Shown piece by piece: positions 15,287 through 22,997 of a stretch of 22,997 bases of DNA. The position numbers and the translations under genes were made by a program. A model generated the notes under the pieces. The model was given only the letters and a program-made list of their open reading frames with translations. It made no database searches and had not been told where the DNA came from. The DNA is from Clostridiales bacterium (GTDB taxonomy: Bacteria; Bacillota; Clostridia; Oscillospirales; Oscillospiraceae). Numbering within the stretch: the first letter of the stretch is position 1; every line of letters begins with the position of its first letter. The stretch covers positions 1-22,997 of the forward strand of contig SFHJ01000029.1 of assembly GCA_004555655.1 (NCBI GenBank), given 5' to 3'.

Positions 15287-15323
15287 ATATCGCGCAAATA
15301 TAAAAGAGAAGAATGGTGATTCT

Positions 15324-16316
15324 ATGGGAAAATTTATCGTAAAACGTCTATTGCTGAGCATCGTGATCCTCTTTTGTGTGATGCTCATTGTATATACGCT
15401 GATGCATTGCCTGCCCACGAACTACATTGATCAGCAGGCGCGTCAGCTTGCGACCCGTCCGGGCAATACCAAAAGCGCCGCGGAATGGATCGCGGAACTG
15501 AACGCACAATATGGTATGGATAAGGGCATCATTGCGGGCTATTTTACCTGGATGAAGTCCGCCATAGTCGGCAATTTCGGCAACAGCTGGCGCTGGACGC
15601 TGCCCGTGACCGAGAAATTCGCGGACGTTGTCTGGTACTCTTTCGCGCTTGGCGTTGCGACCTTCATTCTGCAGGTTCTCATTGCCATTCCGCTTGGCGT
15701 GGCCGCGGCAAGAAAGCAGTACGGCATGACCGACTACACCGTTACAGTCATTGCGATGGTATGCAACTCCCTGCCGACCTTCTTTGTCGCGTCTTTGTTC
15801 AAGCTTGTTTTGTGCGTAAAGCTGGGCTGGTTTGATATCGGCGGCATGATCTCCACGCGCACGCACGACGCCATGTCGCCGTTCATGCAGGTCATGGATA
15901 TGGGCTGGCATCTGGTGCTGCCCACACTTACGATCGTGGTCGTGTCCATCGGCGGCCTGATGCGTTATACGCGTACCAACATGCTGGAAGTGCTGAATGC
16001 GGACTATATCCGAACCGCGCGCGCCAAGGGTCTGCCCGAGAGCAAAGTCATCAGCAAGCACGCATTCCGCAATACGCTCATTCCGCTCGTAACCATTCTC
16101 GGCGGCAGCCTGCCGGGTCTGTTCTCCGGCGCGCTCGTAACCGAACAGCTGTTTTCCATCCCCGGCATCGGCTATACCGCCTATCAGTCCATGATCGTCG
16201 GCGATATTCCCTTCACCATGTTCTATCTGTCCTTTATTTCGATCCTGACACTGCTGGGCAACCTGATCACGGATATTCTTTACGGCGTGGTTGACCCCCG
16301 TGTCCGTCTGAGCTAA
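15324..16316 (+). CDS. Peptide ABC transporter permease, DppB/OppB type
   Basis: It forms one half of the membrane channel for peptides. The 330 residues are normal length. The N-terminal helix KRLLLSIVILFCVMLIVYTL is typical of the DppB branch, and several further helices follow. The cytoplasmic EAA loop that docks with an ATPase is visible as DYIRTARAKGLPESKVISKH, followed by AFRNTLIPLVTILGG and EQLFSIPGIGY. It ends DPRVRLS, as many family members do. The start is ATG at 15324 with GGTGA upstream; the frame is open further upstream only through the hairpin region. It is separated from the second permease by 15 bases. Confidence 0.92.
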   Translation: MGKFIVKRLLLSIVILFCVMLIVYTLMHCLPTNYIDQQARQLATRPGNTKSAAEWIAELNAQYGMDKGIIAGYFTWMKSAIVGNFGNSWRWTLPVTEKFADVVWYSFALGVATFILQVLIAIPLGVAAARKQYGMTDYTVTVIAMVCNSLPTFFVASLFKLVLCVKLGWFDIGGMISTRTHDAMSPFMQVMDMGWHLVLPTLTIVVVSIGGLMRYTRTNMLEVLNADYIRTARAKGLPESKVISKHAFRNTLIPLVTILGGSLPGLFSGALVTEQLFSIPGIGYTAYQSMIVGDIPFTMFYLSFISILTLLGNLITDILYGVVDPRVRLS

Positions 16317-16331
16317 TGGAGGAAGAGTACC

Positions 16332-18392
16332 ATGGAAAAGAAAGATTTCAATAAGATCCTGAAGGAGCGCGAGGCCAAGGTTCGGGAGGAAAATGCCCGC
16401 CGTGCCGGTTCTGCCGGTATGACGCTGGACGACGCCTCGCGTGTCAAGGTCCTCAGCCCCGGCATGCTGGTCTTTAAGCGCTTTATCCGCAACAAGCTGG
16501 CCATCGTCGGCACGGCGATTCTGCTGCTCATGTTCCTGTTCTCGTTCGTCGGTCCGTACTTCTACCGCTACGGCCAGACCGAGGTCTTCAGCACCTACCG
16601 CACCATGAATGCCGATTACGCCAGCGCCAAGGAGCGTACGGAATACGTTCTTTACACGCTTGCGGAAACGGATGAGATCTCCAGCACCGCGCGCAACCAG
16701 ATGAACTCCAACATCCAGACGATGCAGGCCGAGGGCCTGAAGCAGCTCATCACCACCGATGAAAAGACGGGCTGCACGCTCGTCATCACCGAGCTGGGTG
16801 AGAATGTCTATACGCTCGGCGTTGGCAAGAGCAGTGAACTGGGCACCTACACAGTGGAAAATGTCGGTACATTCAACAGCAAGTTCAGCAAGATCCTGTA
16901 CACCGATGAAGCGCGCGACGCCGGCTTTGATGCCGCCGTGGCCGATGCCATTGCCGCCAGGCAGCAGACGCTTGAATATGACGGCGAAACATATCTGCTT
17001 TCCGCCGGCAAGACCAACAAGGAAACGAATATCGTGTGCCTGTCCAACGGACAGATGAACTGGGCCGGCAGCACGCAGGGCGAGGATGTTGTCTCCGCCA
17101 TCGGTGATAATCTGCTCAATGGCATCTTTACCCTGGACGGAGCGACCTATACCATTGCCGAACTGGGTGACGGCGCTTACAGTGTCGCCGTGGTCGATGG
17201 CGTTAATGACGCGGTTGTGGCGTCCGTTCTGACGTTTGACCCGCTGGACGTGTCCACCCAGCTCAGCACTGAGTTCAAGACGCAGGCGCTGTATCATCTG
17301 TACACAGACGGCGCGTTCGAGGCTGACGGCAAGAGTTACACCATCGCGAGCGAGGATGAGGTCATCACCGTCTTCGACGCGCAGGGCAAGGAATTTGCCA
17401 CCGGCTCCACCTTCATCGTCCGTGACCGCTCGGGTCTTGACACGCTGTCGGTTGACTTCAAGGAAACCGTGCAGCAGGTCATCGCCGAGATGGACGAGAG
17501 CAACGTCACCGTCAAGACCTTCAACTACCCGCTGCCCGAGGTCAATGAAAACGGCGAGACCGTTTACAACGAAGACGGCAGCACCAACATGATCGACACT
17601 GAGATCACCATTACGCGCAAGCCCCTTGAGTACGCGATTACCTGCGAGCAGATCGTCTATATGATCAACCGCTTCGACAGCCCCACCGACGCACATCCAT
17701 TCGGCACCGATGGTGACGGCATGGATATCCTCGCGCGTATGATGGCCGGCGGCCGTATATCGCTGATGGTCGGCTTTGTTGTCGTGCTGCTTGAAACTGT
17801 GCTGGGCGTTATCATGGGCGGCGTTGCCGGCTTCTTCGGCGGCTGGGTCGATAACCTCATCATGCGTCTGGTCGATATCTTCTACTGCATTCCGTCGATG
17901 CCAATCCTGATCATTCTCGGCGCGCTGTTCGACGCCATGCAGATGACTCCGTATGCAAGACTGTTCTGGCTGATGGCCGTGCTCGGCTTCCTCGGCTGGG
18001 CAGGTATTGCGCGGCTTGTCCGCGGCCAGATTCTGTCGCTACGCGAGCAGGACTTCATGGTTGCGGCTGAGGCCACGGGCCTGCCGACCGGCAAACGCAT
18101 CTTCCGCCATCTCATTCCGAATGTGATGCCGCAGCTGATCGTTTCGGCGACCATGGGTCTTGGCAGCGTTATTCTGACGGAGTCCACGCTGTCGTTCCTC
18201 GGCCTTGGCGTCAAGCACCCGATGGCAACCTGGGGCACCATGATCAACTCTGTTGCCAAGAGCACCGAGACCATGACCAAATATACCTACATCTGGATCC
18301 CGGTTGGCCTGCTGATTTGCCTGACTGTTATCGCCTTCAACTTTGTCGGTGACGGTCTGCGCGACGCGTTCGACCCGAAGATGAAACGATAA
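16332..18392 (+). CDS. Peptide ABC transporter permease, DppC/OppC type, with a large extracytoplasmic insert
   Basis: It is the second channel subunit. The 686 residues are about twice the family length. TM1 lies at 55-76. The conserved HPFGTD-x2-G-x-D motif starts at His455, followed by the normal core with RISLMVGFVVVLLETVLGV and the EAA loop EQDFMVAAEATGLPTGKRIF. In usual DppC proteins some 50-60 residues separate TM1 from HPFGTD; here about 375 do. By topology the extra part lies outside the membrane. It contains at least three beta units starting DG-x2-Y (Asp217, Asp269, Asp332), for example DGATYTIAEL and DGKSYTIASE. GGAGG precedes the ATG. There is no break in frame, so this is a real domain and not a fusion artefact. 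Confidence 0.9.
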   Translation: MEKKDFNKILKEREAKVREENARRAGSAGMTLDDASRVKVLSPGMLVFKRFIRNKLAIVGTAILLLMFLFSFVGPYFYRYGQTEVFSTYRTMNADYASAKERTEYVLYTLAETDEISSTARNQMNSNIQTMQAEGLKQLITTDEKTGCTLVITELGENVYTLGVGKSSELGTYTVENVGTFNSKFSKILYTDEARDAGFDAAVADAIAARQQTLEYDGETYLLSAGKTNKETNIVCLSNGQMNWAGSTQGEDVVSAIGDNLLNGIFTLDGATYTIAELGDGAYSVAVVDGVNDAVVASVLTFDPLDVSTQLSTEFKTQALYHLYTDGAFEADGKSYTIASEDEVITVFDAQGKEFATGSTFIVRDRSGLDTLSVDFKETVQQVIAEMDESNVTVKTFNYPLPEVNENGETVYNEDGSTNMIDTEITITRKPLEYAITCEQIVYMINRFDSPTDAHPFGTDGDGMDILARMMAGGRISLMVGFVVVLLETVLGVIMGGVAGFFGGWVDNLIMRLVDIFYCIPSMPILIILGALFDAMQMTPYARLFWLMAVLGFLGWAGIARLVRGQILSLREQDFMVAAEATGLPTGKRIFRHLIPNVMPQLIVSATMGLGSVILTESTLSFLGLGVKHPMATWGTMINSVAKSTETMTKYTYIWIPVGLLICLTVIAFNFVGDGLRDAFDPKMKR

Positions 18393-18404
18393 GGAGGTGG
18401 GACA

Positions 18405-19586
18405 ATGAGCAAGAAAAAAGATGCCAGTTATATCTCTGCGAGAGACTCGCGGAAGATTTCAAAATTTAACCGGAAGCTGACCAAAAAGCTGGAGCACGAC
18501 CGCAAAGACTCCGGCAAGGATCCCGCGCTCTACACCACCACGATGAAAAACCCCAACAATATCTGTGAGTTCGATAATGTCTGCACCTACTTCTTCACCG
18601 ACATCGGTACGGTCAAGGCGGTTGACGGTGTCAGCTTCGACATCCCCAAGTGCTCGACCGTTGGTGTCGTCGGCGAGTCCGGCTGCGGCAAGTCGGTCAC
18701 GAGTTTGTCCCTGATGCAGCTGCTGCAGCGGCCGACCGGCCAGACCGTCGGCGGCGAGATCCGCTTCAACATGGGTGACGGCAAGGCGCTGAACATTGTC
18801 AAGCTGCCTGATTCGAAAATGCAGCAGATCCGCGGCAGCCAGGTTTCGATGATCTTCCAGGAGCCGATGACGTCGCTGAACCCGGTGTTCCGCATCGGCG
18901 AGCAGGTCAATGAGGTCATCGAGCTGCACAATCCCGATATGCCGCAGGAGGATGTCAAGGCCAGAACGTTGGAAATGCTGGAGCTTGTCGGTATTGCCAA
19001 CAAGGAAGGCGTGTACGAAATGTACCCGCACGAGCTCTCCGGCGGCATGCGCCAGCGCGTAATGATTGCCATTGCTTTGGCGTGCTCGCCCTCACTTATC
19101 ATCGCGGATGAGCCTACAACCGCGCTGGACGTCACGATTCAGGCGCAGATCCTCGATCTGCTGGAGAATCTGAAGAAGAAGCTCAATTCTTCCATCATGC
19201 TCATTACGCACGACCTTGGTGTTGTAGCCGGTATGGCTGACTATGTCGTCGTCATGTATGCCGGCCGTGTGGTCGAGAAGGGCACGGCAGATGATATCTT
19301 CCATCATCCTGCGCACCCGTACACCATCGGCCTCATGCGCTCGAAACCGGTTGTCGGCAAGAAGGTCGACGAGCTGTACAACATCCCCGGCAGCGTGCCG
19401 AATCCGGTCGATATGCCGAACTACTGCTACTTCCGTGACCGCTGCGAAATGCGCTGCGAGCACTGCGACGGCAAATATCCGCCTGAGATTCGCATCAGCG
19501 ATACACATGTCGTCTCCTGCTACCGCTACTTTGAAGATGGTCAGGTGATGGATTACCCGAAATCTGTGAATGTGGAGGAACTTTGA
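18405..19586 (+). CDS. Peptide ABC transporter ATPase, DppD/OppD type
   Basis: It powers transport by ATP hydrolysis at the cytoplasmic side. Walker A is GESGCGKS (90-97), the Q-loop is SMIFQEPMTSLNP, the signature is LSGGMRQRV, Walker B is LIIADEPTTALD and the H-loop is LITHDLGVVA. The C-terminal oligopeptide-transporter region has a cysteine cluster (NYCYFRDRCEMRCEHC and a later VVSCYRY), which in some family members binds an iron-sulfur cluster. A basic N-terminal extension of about 50 residues (KKKDASYISARDSRKISKF) precedes the domain and is unusual. AGGAGGTG lies five bases before the ATG, 12 bases after the permease gene. Confidence 0.93.
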   Translation: MSKKKDASYISARDSRKISKFNRKLTKKLEHDRKDSGKDPALYTTTMKNPNNICEFDNVCTYFFTDIGTVKAVDGVSFDIPKCSTVGVVGESGCGKSVTSLSLMQLLQRPTGQTVGGEIRFNMGDGKALNIVKLPDSKMQQIRGSQVSMIFQEPMTSLNPVFRIGEQVNEVIELHNPDMPQEDVKARTLEMLELVGIANKEGVYEMYPHELSGGMRQRVMIAIALACSPSLIIADEPTTALDVTIQAQILDLLENLKKKLNSSIMLITHDLGVVAGMADYVVVMYAGRVVEKGTADDIFHHPAHPYTIGLMRSKPVVGKKVDELYNIPGSVPNPVDMPNYCYFRDRCEMRCEHCDGKYPPEIRISDTHVVSCYRYFEDGQVMDYPKSVNVEEL

Positions 19587-19587
19587 T

Positions 19588-20730
<1,143 letters not shown>

Positions 20731-20733
20731 GCC

Positions 20734-20985
20734 ATGCCGAAAAAGCGCAAGCAGTATGGCGACGACGACGGCAGAACCGTCGCCGATATGAATGTCGAGG
20801 GCATGCCGTGGTATGTGCCCAAGCGCGAAAAACCGGCCGCTGACGATGACGGCCCGGAGCTCGACCCCGCGCAGAAGCGTACGGCGATGCGCGGCATGCT
20901 GGCCGCAGCGCTGCTCATCGCCGGAATTTTCATTGTTGGCGCGCTGCTGTTCATTCTGTTCTGTCTGTTTATCTGGCTGAAATAA
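20734..20985 (+). CDS. Small single-pass membrane protein at the end of the transporter operon
   Basis: The 83-residue product has a basic start (MPKKRKQYGDDDGRTVADMN), a VEGMPWYVPKRE segment, an acidic linker (ADDDGPELD) and one transmembrane helix at about 55-80. I do not recognise a named family, although short proteins beginning with KKR...DDDGRTIADM are common in Clostridia. The soluble part is predicted to be inside the cell. The ATG stands three bases after the ATPase stop codon, with AAGGACAAGAAG as a weak ribosome site, so it is translated from the same mRNA and may be coupled. A role as an accessory subunit of the transporter is possible; a merely hitch-hiking gene is equally possible. 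Confidence 0.7.
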   Translation: MPKKRKQYGDDDGRTVADMNVEGMPWYVPKREKPAADDDGPELDPAQKRTAMRGMLAAALLIAGIFIVGALLFILFCLFIWLK

Positions 20986-20987
20986 GA

Positions 20988-21010
20988 CAAAACCGCCGGT
21001 CATACGATGA
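20988..21010 (+). terminator. Left half of a disrupted terminator for the transporter operon
   Basis: CAAAACCGCCGGTCAT followed by ACG and ATGA looks like a terminator's left arm, its loop and the first four bases of its right arm (TCAT/ATGA pair). The expected continuation CCGGCGGTTTTG is missing; AGATG and IS-like sequence follow. The best reading is that the mobile element entered inside the right arm. Confidence 0.45.
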
Positions 21011-21016
21011 AGATGT

Positions 21017-21066
21017 AAGATAAAGGTAGACACATGGAAAACCACCATGTTGTCTACCTTTATCTT
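21017..21066. repeat. 21-bp imperfect inverted repeat near the IS left end
   Basis: AAGATAAAGGTAGAC plus ACATGG (21017-21037) pairs with CCATGT plus GTCTACCTTTATCTT (21045-21066), with one bulged T and a seven-base loop. It may be a subterminal IS structure that blocks outside transcription, or two facing IS ends of the same type left by an earlier insertion. Confidence 0.65.
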
Positions 21067-21097
21067 TATGCTAAACTGTAGTTGGGAGGTGGAAAAC

Positions 21098-21449
21098 GTG
21101 AAGAAGCGTACATAAGCATCTGGACGAACATGTGTCGGTTCGCATGCTTGAAAAGGAATATACGGCAGATAGAAGTATGATCTGCCGGTGGGTAAAGGAA
21201 TACATTGCAGAAGGAGAATCTGCGTTTATCCCAAAGGGACATTCAGGCAATCCGTTTGCAGCACTTCATGTCAGTAAAAAACTCTCCGAATTAGAACGGT
21301 TGCGGCTCATGGTTGCAAAATTAGAAATAGAAAACGAGAGATTAAAAAAAGGATACATGGTGAAAGGAGTTGGTGCAGCCAAGGAGTTCGTTACTGGCGG
21401 AGAAAAGAGTTCGAAGTTATCGATACACTCAGATCCAGATATCCTGTAA
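21098..21449 (+). pseudogene. IS3-family transposase OrfA, frameshifted
   Basis: GTG at 21098, with GGGAGGTGG five bases upstream, starts VKKRT and then meets TAA at 21113. The rest of OrfA is open in another frame from AAG at 21114 (KHLDEHVSVRMLEKEY) through the helix-turn-helix-like DRSMICRWVKEYIAEGESAF and the coiled LSELERLRLMVAKLEIENER to TAA at 21447-21449. Joining the two needs two added bases or one removed base at 21113, for example to code Tyr between Thr and Lys. Without correction the element could not make full OrfA or OrfAB, so this copy is probably inactive. OrfA would bind the IS ends and give the N-terminus of the fused transposase. Confidence 0.7.
21344..21350 (+). other. 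A AAA AAA slippery site for -1 frameshifting (orfA to orfB)
   Basis: Seven A residues read in the orfA frame as A-AAA-AAA-G form the classic IS3 heptamer. A -1 slip here continues directly in the orfB frame (RIHGERSWCSQGVRYWRRK), which has no good start codon of its own, so the fusion would be the active transposase. Confidence 0.55.
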
Positions 21450-21598
21450 ATTTTCTTTGCAAGGTCATGGGCGTAAATCGGTCTGGTTACTACAAATGGA
21501 GAAAACGGAAAGGCGCGCCCAATAGATATGAGCAAAACAGGATTTTGTTGACACAGCTGTTGGAAACAGAACATAAAAAATACCCTTCACATGGATAA
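21350..21598 (+). pseudogene. IS3-family transposase OrfB, N-terminal fragment
   Basis: In the -1 frame relative to orfA the sequence codes VIDTLRSRYPVNFLCKVMGV, then NRSGYYKWRKR and NRILLTQLLETEHKKYPSHG, a typical IS3/IS150-group OrfB beginning (HTH_21-like region before the rve integrase core). It ends in TAA at 21596-21598, created by foreign sequence exactly where a tyrosine codon (HGY) would be expected. The whole DDE catalytic core is absent from the window, so this fragment is non-functional. The rest of the gene probably lies beyond the inserted element. Confidence 0.75.
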
Positions 21599-21631
21599 CA
21601 TGACAAATCATCAAAACAGGGAGGGCACTGG

Positions 21632-21829
21632 ATGGTAAAAAGCGAAAGCGACATGATTTACACACCCCGCACCGGGCAGGTCATTACGGCAGAGAACGGG
21701 ACGCAGTATTTTGTATGTGGGAACAACCGTATCAAAATCTCCGAACACTTCGCCGCCGCTGGACAGCCGCTTGGCGATCTGATTGTTGATGTAGTCCGGC
21801 ACACGGCGGAAAAAGCCGTTTCCGCCTGA
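21632..21829 (+). CDS. Small transposon protein, TnpW-like
   Basis: The 65-residue product lies at the element's left end, just before the serine recombinase gene. Its core NGTQYFVCGNNRIKISEHFA, followed by a helix DLIVDVVRHTAEKAV, resembles the short TnpW family proteins encoded beside TnpX in Tn4451-type transposons (a small beta hairpin then a helix). That match rests on general likeness and position, not on a clear motif. The start ATG at 21632 has GGGAGGG seven bases upstream. The role of TnpW is not established; a recombination-directionality or accessory role is possible. Confidence 0.5.
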   Translation: MVKSESDMIYTPRTGQVITAENGTQYFVCGNNRIKISEHFAAAGQPLGDLIVDVVRHTAEKAVSA

Positions 21830-21839
21830 CGGCCCAGCG

Positions 21840-21868
21840 TTGATATACGCCCACGCTTATGGTATAAT
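21840..21868 (+). promoter_or_regulatory. Near-consensus promoter of the serine recombinase gene
   Basis: TTGATA (21840-21845), 17 bases, and a perfect TATAAT (21863-21868). It lies 61 bases before the GTG start of the recombinase and is the strongest promoter in the window. Confidence 0.75.
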
Positions 21869-21899
21869 TGCCACAGAGCAAAAGTATTGTAAGCGTGGG
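21850..21899. promoter_or_regulatory. Inverted repeat around the recombinase promoter -10 and start site
   Basis: CCCACGCTTA (21850-21859) and TAAGCGTGGG (21890-21899) are exact complements spaced by 30 bases that hold the -10 and the expected transcription start. Placed so, the sites could bind a repressor as a pair, or be bound by the recombinase itself. Confidence 0.45.
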
Positions 21900-21929
21900 T
21901 TGTTTCTTTGAAAAGGAGGATTTTTTACG

Positions 21930-22997
21930 GTGAAACAACCTTACAATACTACCATTTACAACACGGCTCTTTATCTGCGTTTAAGCCGTGACGATGAAAG
22001 CTACGGCGACAGCGTGAGCATTGAAACACAGCGGACAATTCTGCAACAGTACGCAAAAGAACATGGGCTTCATGTAGTCGGCGAGTATGTGGACGACGGC
22101 TGGAGTGGGACGAATTTCGAGCGTCCGAATTTTCAGCGCATGATGGACGATGTGGACGCAGGGAAAGTGAATTGTATTGTTACGAAAGACCTATCCAGAT
22201 TTGGTAGAGAACACGTGATGATGGACTACTATCTGGAATTTCTGTTCCCGGAAAAGCGTGTGCGCTACATCGCCATTGCAGAAAACGAGGACACCGAAAA
22301 GGGATTGTCCGATTTCGTCCCTTTCAAAAACCTGTTCAACGAGTGGTTTGCAAAAGATACGAGCCGCAAGGTAAAGGCCGCTTTCAAAGCGAAATTTGCC
22401 GTAGGCGAGCGTATCGGCGCTTATGCTCCCATCGGGTACAGGAAACACCCGGAAATCAAAAACAAGCTGATAATCGACGAGGAAACACGCTGGATTGTGG
22501 AACGGATTTTTGACCTTGCCGTCCACGGCAGAGGTGCGGCCAGTATCACACGGATATTGATTGAGGAAAAAGTTCCTACACCGGGATATATCAACTTCCG
22601 GCGGGACAAAACTTTCTCCAATATCTATGCGGATGCACCAGAGGAAAAAAGCTACGCATGGACGATAGCGCAGGTCAAAAGCATTTTGAAAGATGAAACC
22701 TACATCGGCCATACCATTCACTACCGGGAAACAAACATTTCTTTCAAAAACAAGCGGAGAATACGCAAGCCCCAAAGCGATTGGGTTCGTGTAGAAAACA
22801 CGCAGGAGCCGATTATCAGCGAGCAGGTTTTCAATCAGGTACAGGAGCAGATAGCAAGCCGCCGCAGGAAGTGTAAGGACGGTACGACGCAGATTTTCTC
22901 CGGGCTGGTAAAATGTGCGGATTGCGGCTGGTCGCTGTCCTACGGGGAGAACCGGCAGAACAGTAAGCCCTACGGCCATTACCATTGTAGCAAGTAC
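21930..22997 (+). CDS. Large serine recombinase (TnpX/TndX type), 3' end outside the window
   Basis: It catalyses excision and insertion of the element through a Ser-DNA bond. The 356 codons seen contain the resolvase N-terminal domain with catalytic Ser19 in LYLRLSRDD, followed by SIETQRTILQQYAKEHGLHV, WSGTNFERPNFQRM and IVTKDLSRFGRE. The recombinase domain is at about 165-290 (GAYAPIGYRKHPE, VERIFDLAVHGRGAASI and VKSILKDETYIGHT), and a zinc ribbon begins at C329-x2-C332. The last codon in the window is a Tyr; the remaining zinc ligands and the C-terminal coiled coil, commonly another 150-200 residues, lie outside. The start is GTG at 21930 with AGGAGG ten bases upstream. It has its own strong promoter with a flanking inverted repeat. 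Confidence 0.92.
   Translation, partial: MKQPYNTTIYNTALYLRLSRDDESYGDSVSIETQRTILQQYAKEHGLHVVGEYVDDGWSGTNFERPNFQRMMDDVDAGKVNCIVTKDLSRFGREHVMMDYYLEFLFPEKRVRYIAIAENEDTEKGLSDFVPFKNLFNEWFAKDTSRKVKAAFKAKFAVGERIGAYAPIGYRKHPEIKNKLIIDEETRWIVERIFDLAVHGRGAASITRILIEEKVPTPGYINFRRDKTFSNIYADAPEEKSYAWTIAQVKSILKDETYIGHTIHYRETNISFKNKRRIRKPQSDWVRVENTQEPIISEQVFNQVQEQIASRRRKCKDGTTQIFSGLVKCADCGWSLSYGENRQNSKPYGHYHCSKY

Larger units (their letters stand above)
21014..21595 (+). mobile_element. IS3-family element, left part, degenerate and interrupted
   Basis: The stretch encodes an IS3-type orfA (charged, HTH and leucine-rich coiled region) and the beginning of orfB in the -1 frame. The proposed left end is at the TG at 21014, directly after the broken operon terminator, but a later TG at 21048 cannot be excluded. 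OrfA is frameshifted near its start. OrfB stops at 21595, where a serine-recombinase element begins. Base composition is clearly more AT-rich than the flanking operon. Confidence 0.75.
21594..22997 (+). mobile_element. Left end of a Tn4451-like serine-recombinase element
   Basis: A foreign segment begins at or next to GA (21594-21595) within IS orfB and carries a small TnpW-like ORF, a strong promoter and a TnpX-type large serine recombinase running off the window. Elements of this class (Tn4451, Tn5397) cross over at GA dinucleotides, which matches the junction. Its cargo and right end lie outside the window. Confidence 0.7.

Noticed and set aside
15348..17696. Open frame of 782 codons on the minus strand
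   Set aside because: It lies antisense to two permease genes with clear family motifs on the plus strand; no domain is recognisable and it crosses a gene boundary.

Overview
The window looks like a chromosomal segment of a GC-rich, low-redundancy Gram-positive anaerobe, most likely a gut Clostridia member of the Oscillospiraceae type. The reasons are AGGAGG-type ribosome sites, frequent GTG and TTG starts, lipoprotein solute-binding proteins with Cys lipoboxes, an M3 oligoendopeptidase, an IS3-type element and a Tn4451/TnpX-type serine recombinase. This assignment is inference from gene style, since no rRNA or other marker gene is present.

Layout. (1) 1-3850, minus strand, more AT-rich between genes: a possible partial gene at the left edge; a large solute-binding lipoprotein with an 18-bp-arm palindrome over its promoter; a small secreted protein whose signal peptide is out of frame; a second small secreted protein; and a membrane-anchored XRE regulator. 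(2) 4066-9986, plus strand: a xylulokinase-like FGGY kinase with its own terminator, then dusB, an ECF sigma factor, its zinc-type anti-sigma factor, an M23 peptidase, and a zinc-ribbon/CFI-box protein with its own promoter. (3) 10157-12594: an M3 oligoendopeptidase F and a four-helix membrane protein with a structured 5' leader. (4) 12751-20985: a complete oligopeptide/dipeptide ABC transporter operon (binding protein, two permeases, two ATPases, small membrane protein). The binding protein and the second permease are both much longer than usual. (5) 20988-22997: mobile DNA. What looks like half of the transporter operon's terminator is followed by an IS3-family element. That element's second ORF is itself cut at a GA dinucleotide by a Tn4451-like element carrying a TnpW-like small ORF and a large serine recombinase that runs off the right edge.

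How the genes fit together. The opp/dpp operon and PepF form a peptide uptake and degradation set. The ECF sigma/anti-sigma/M23 set looks like a cell-envelope response module, and a GGAAC-N16-CGTC motif inside the sigma gene may be an internal ECF promoter. The most unusual points are the roughly 370-residue segment between TM1 and the transport core of the DppC-like permease, the three-hairpin spacer between the binding protein and the first permease, the nested mobile elements, and the palindromic operator at 2253-2291. I see no CRISPR array, tRNA or rRNA.
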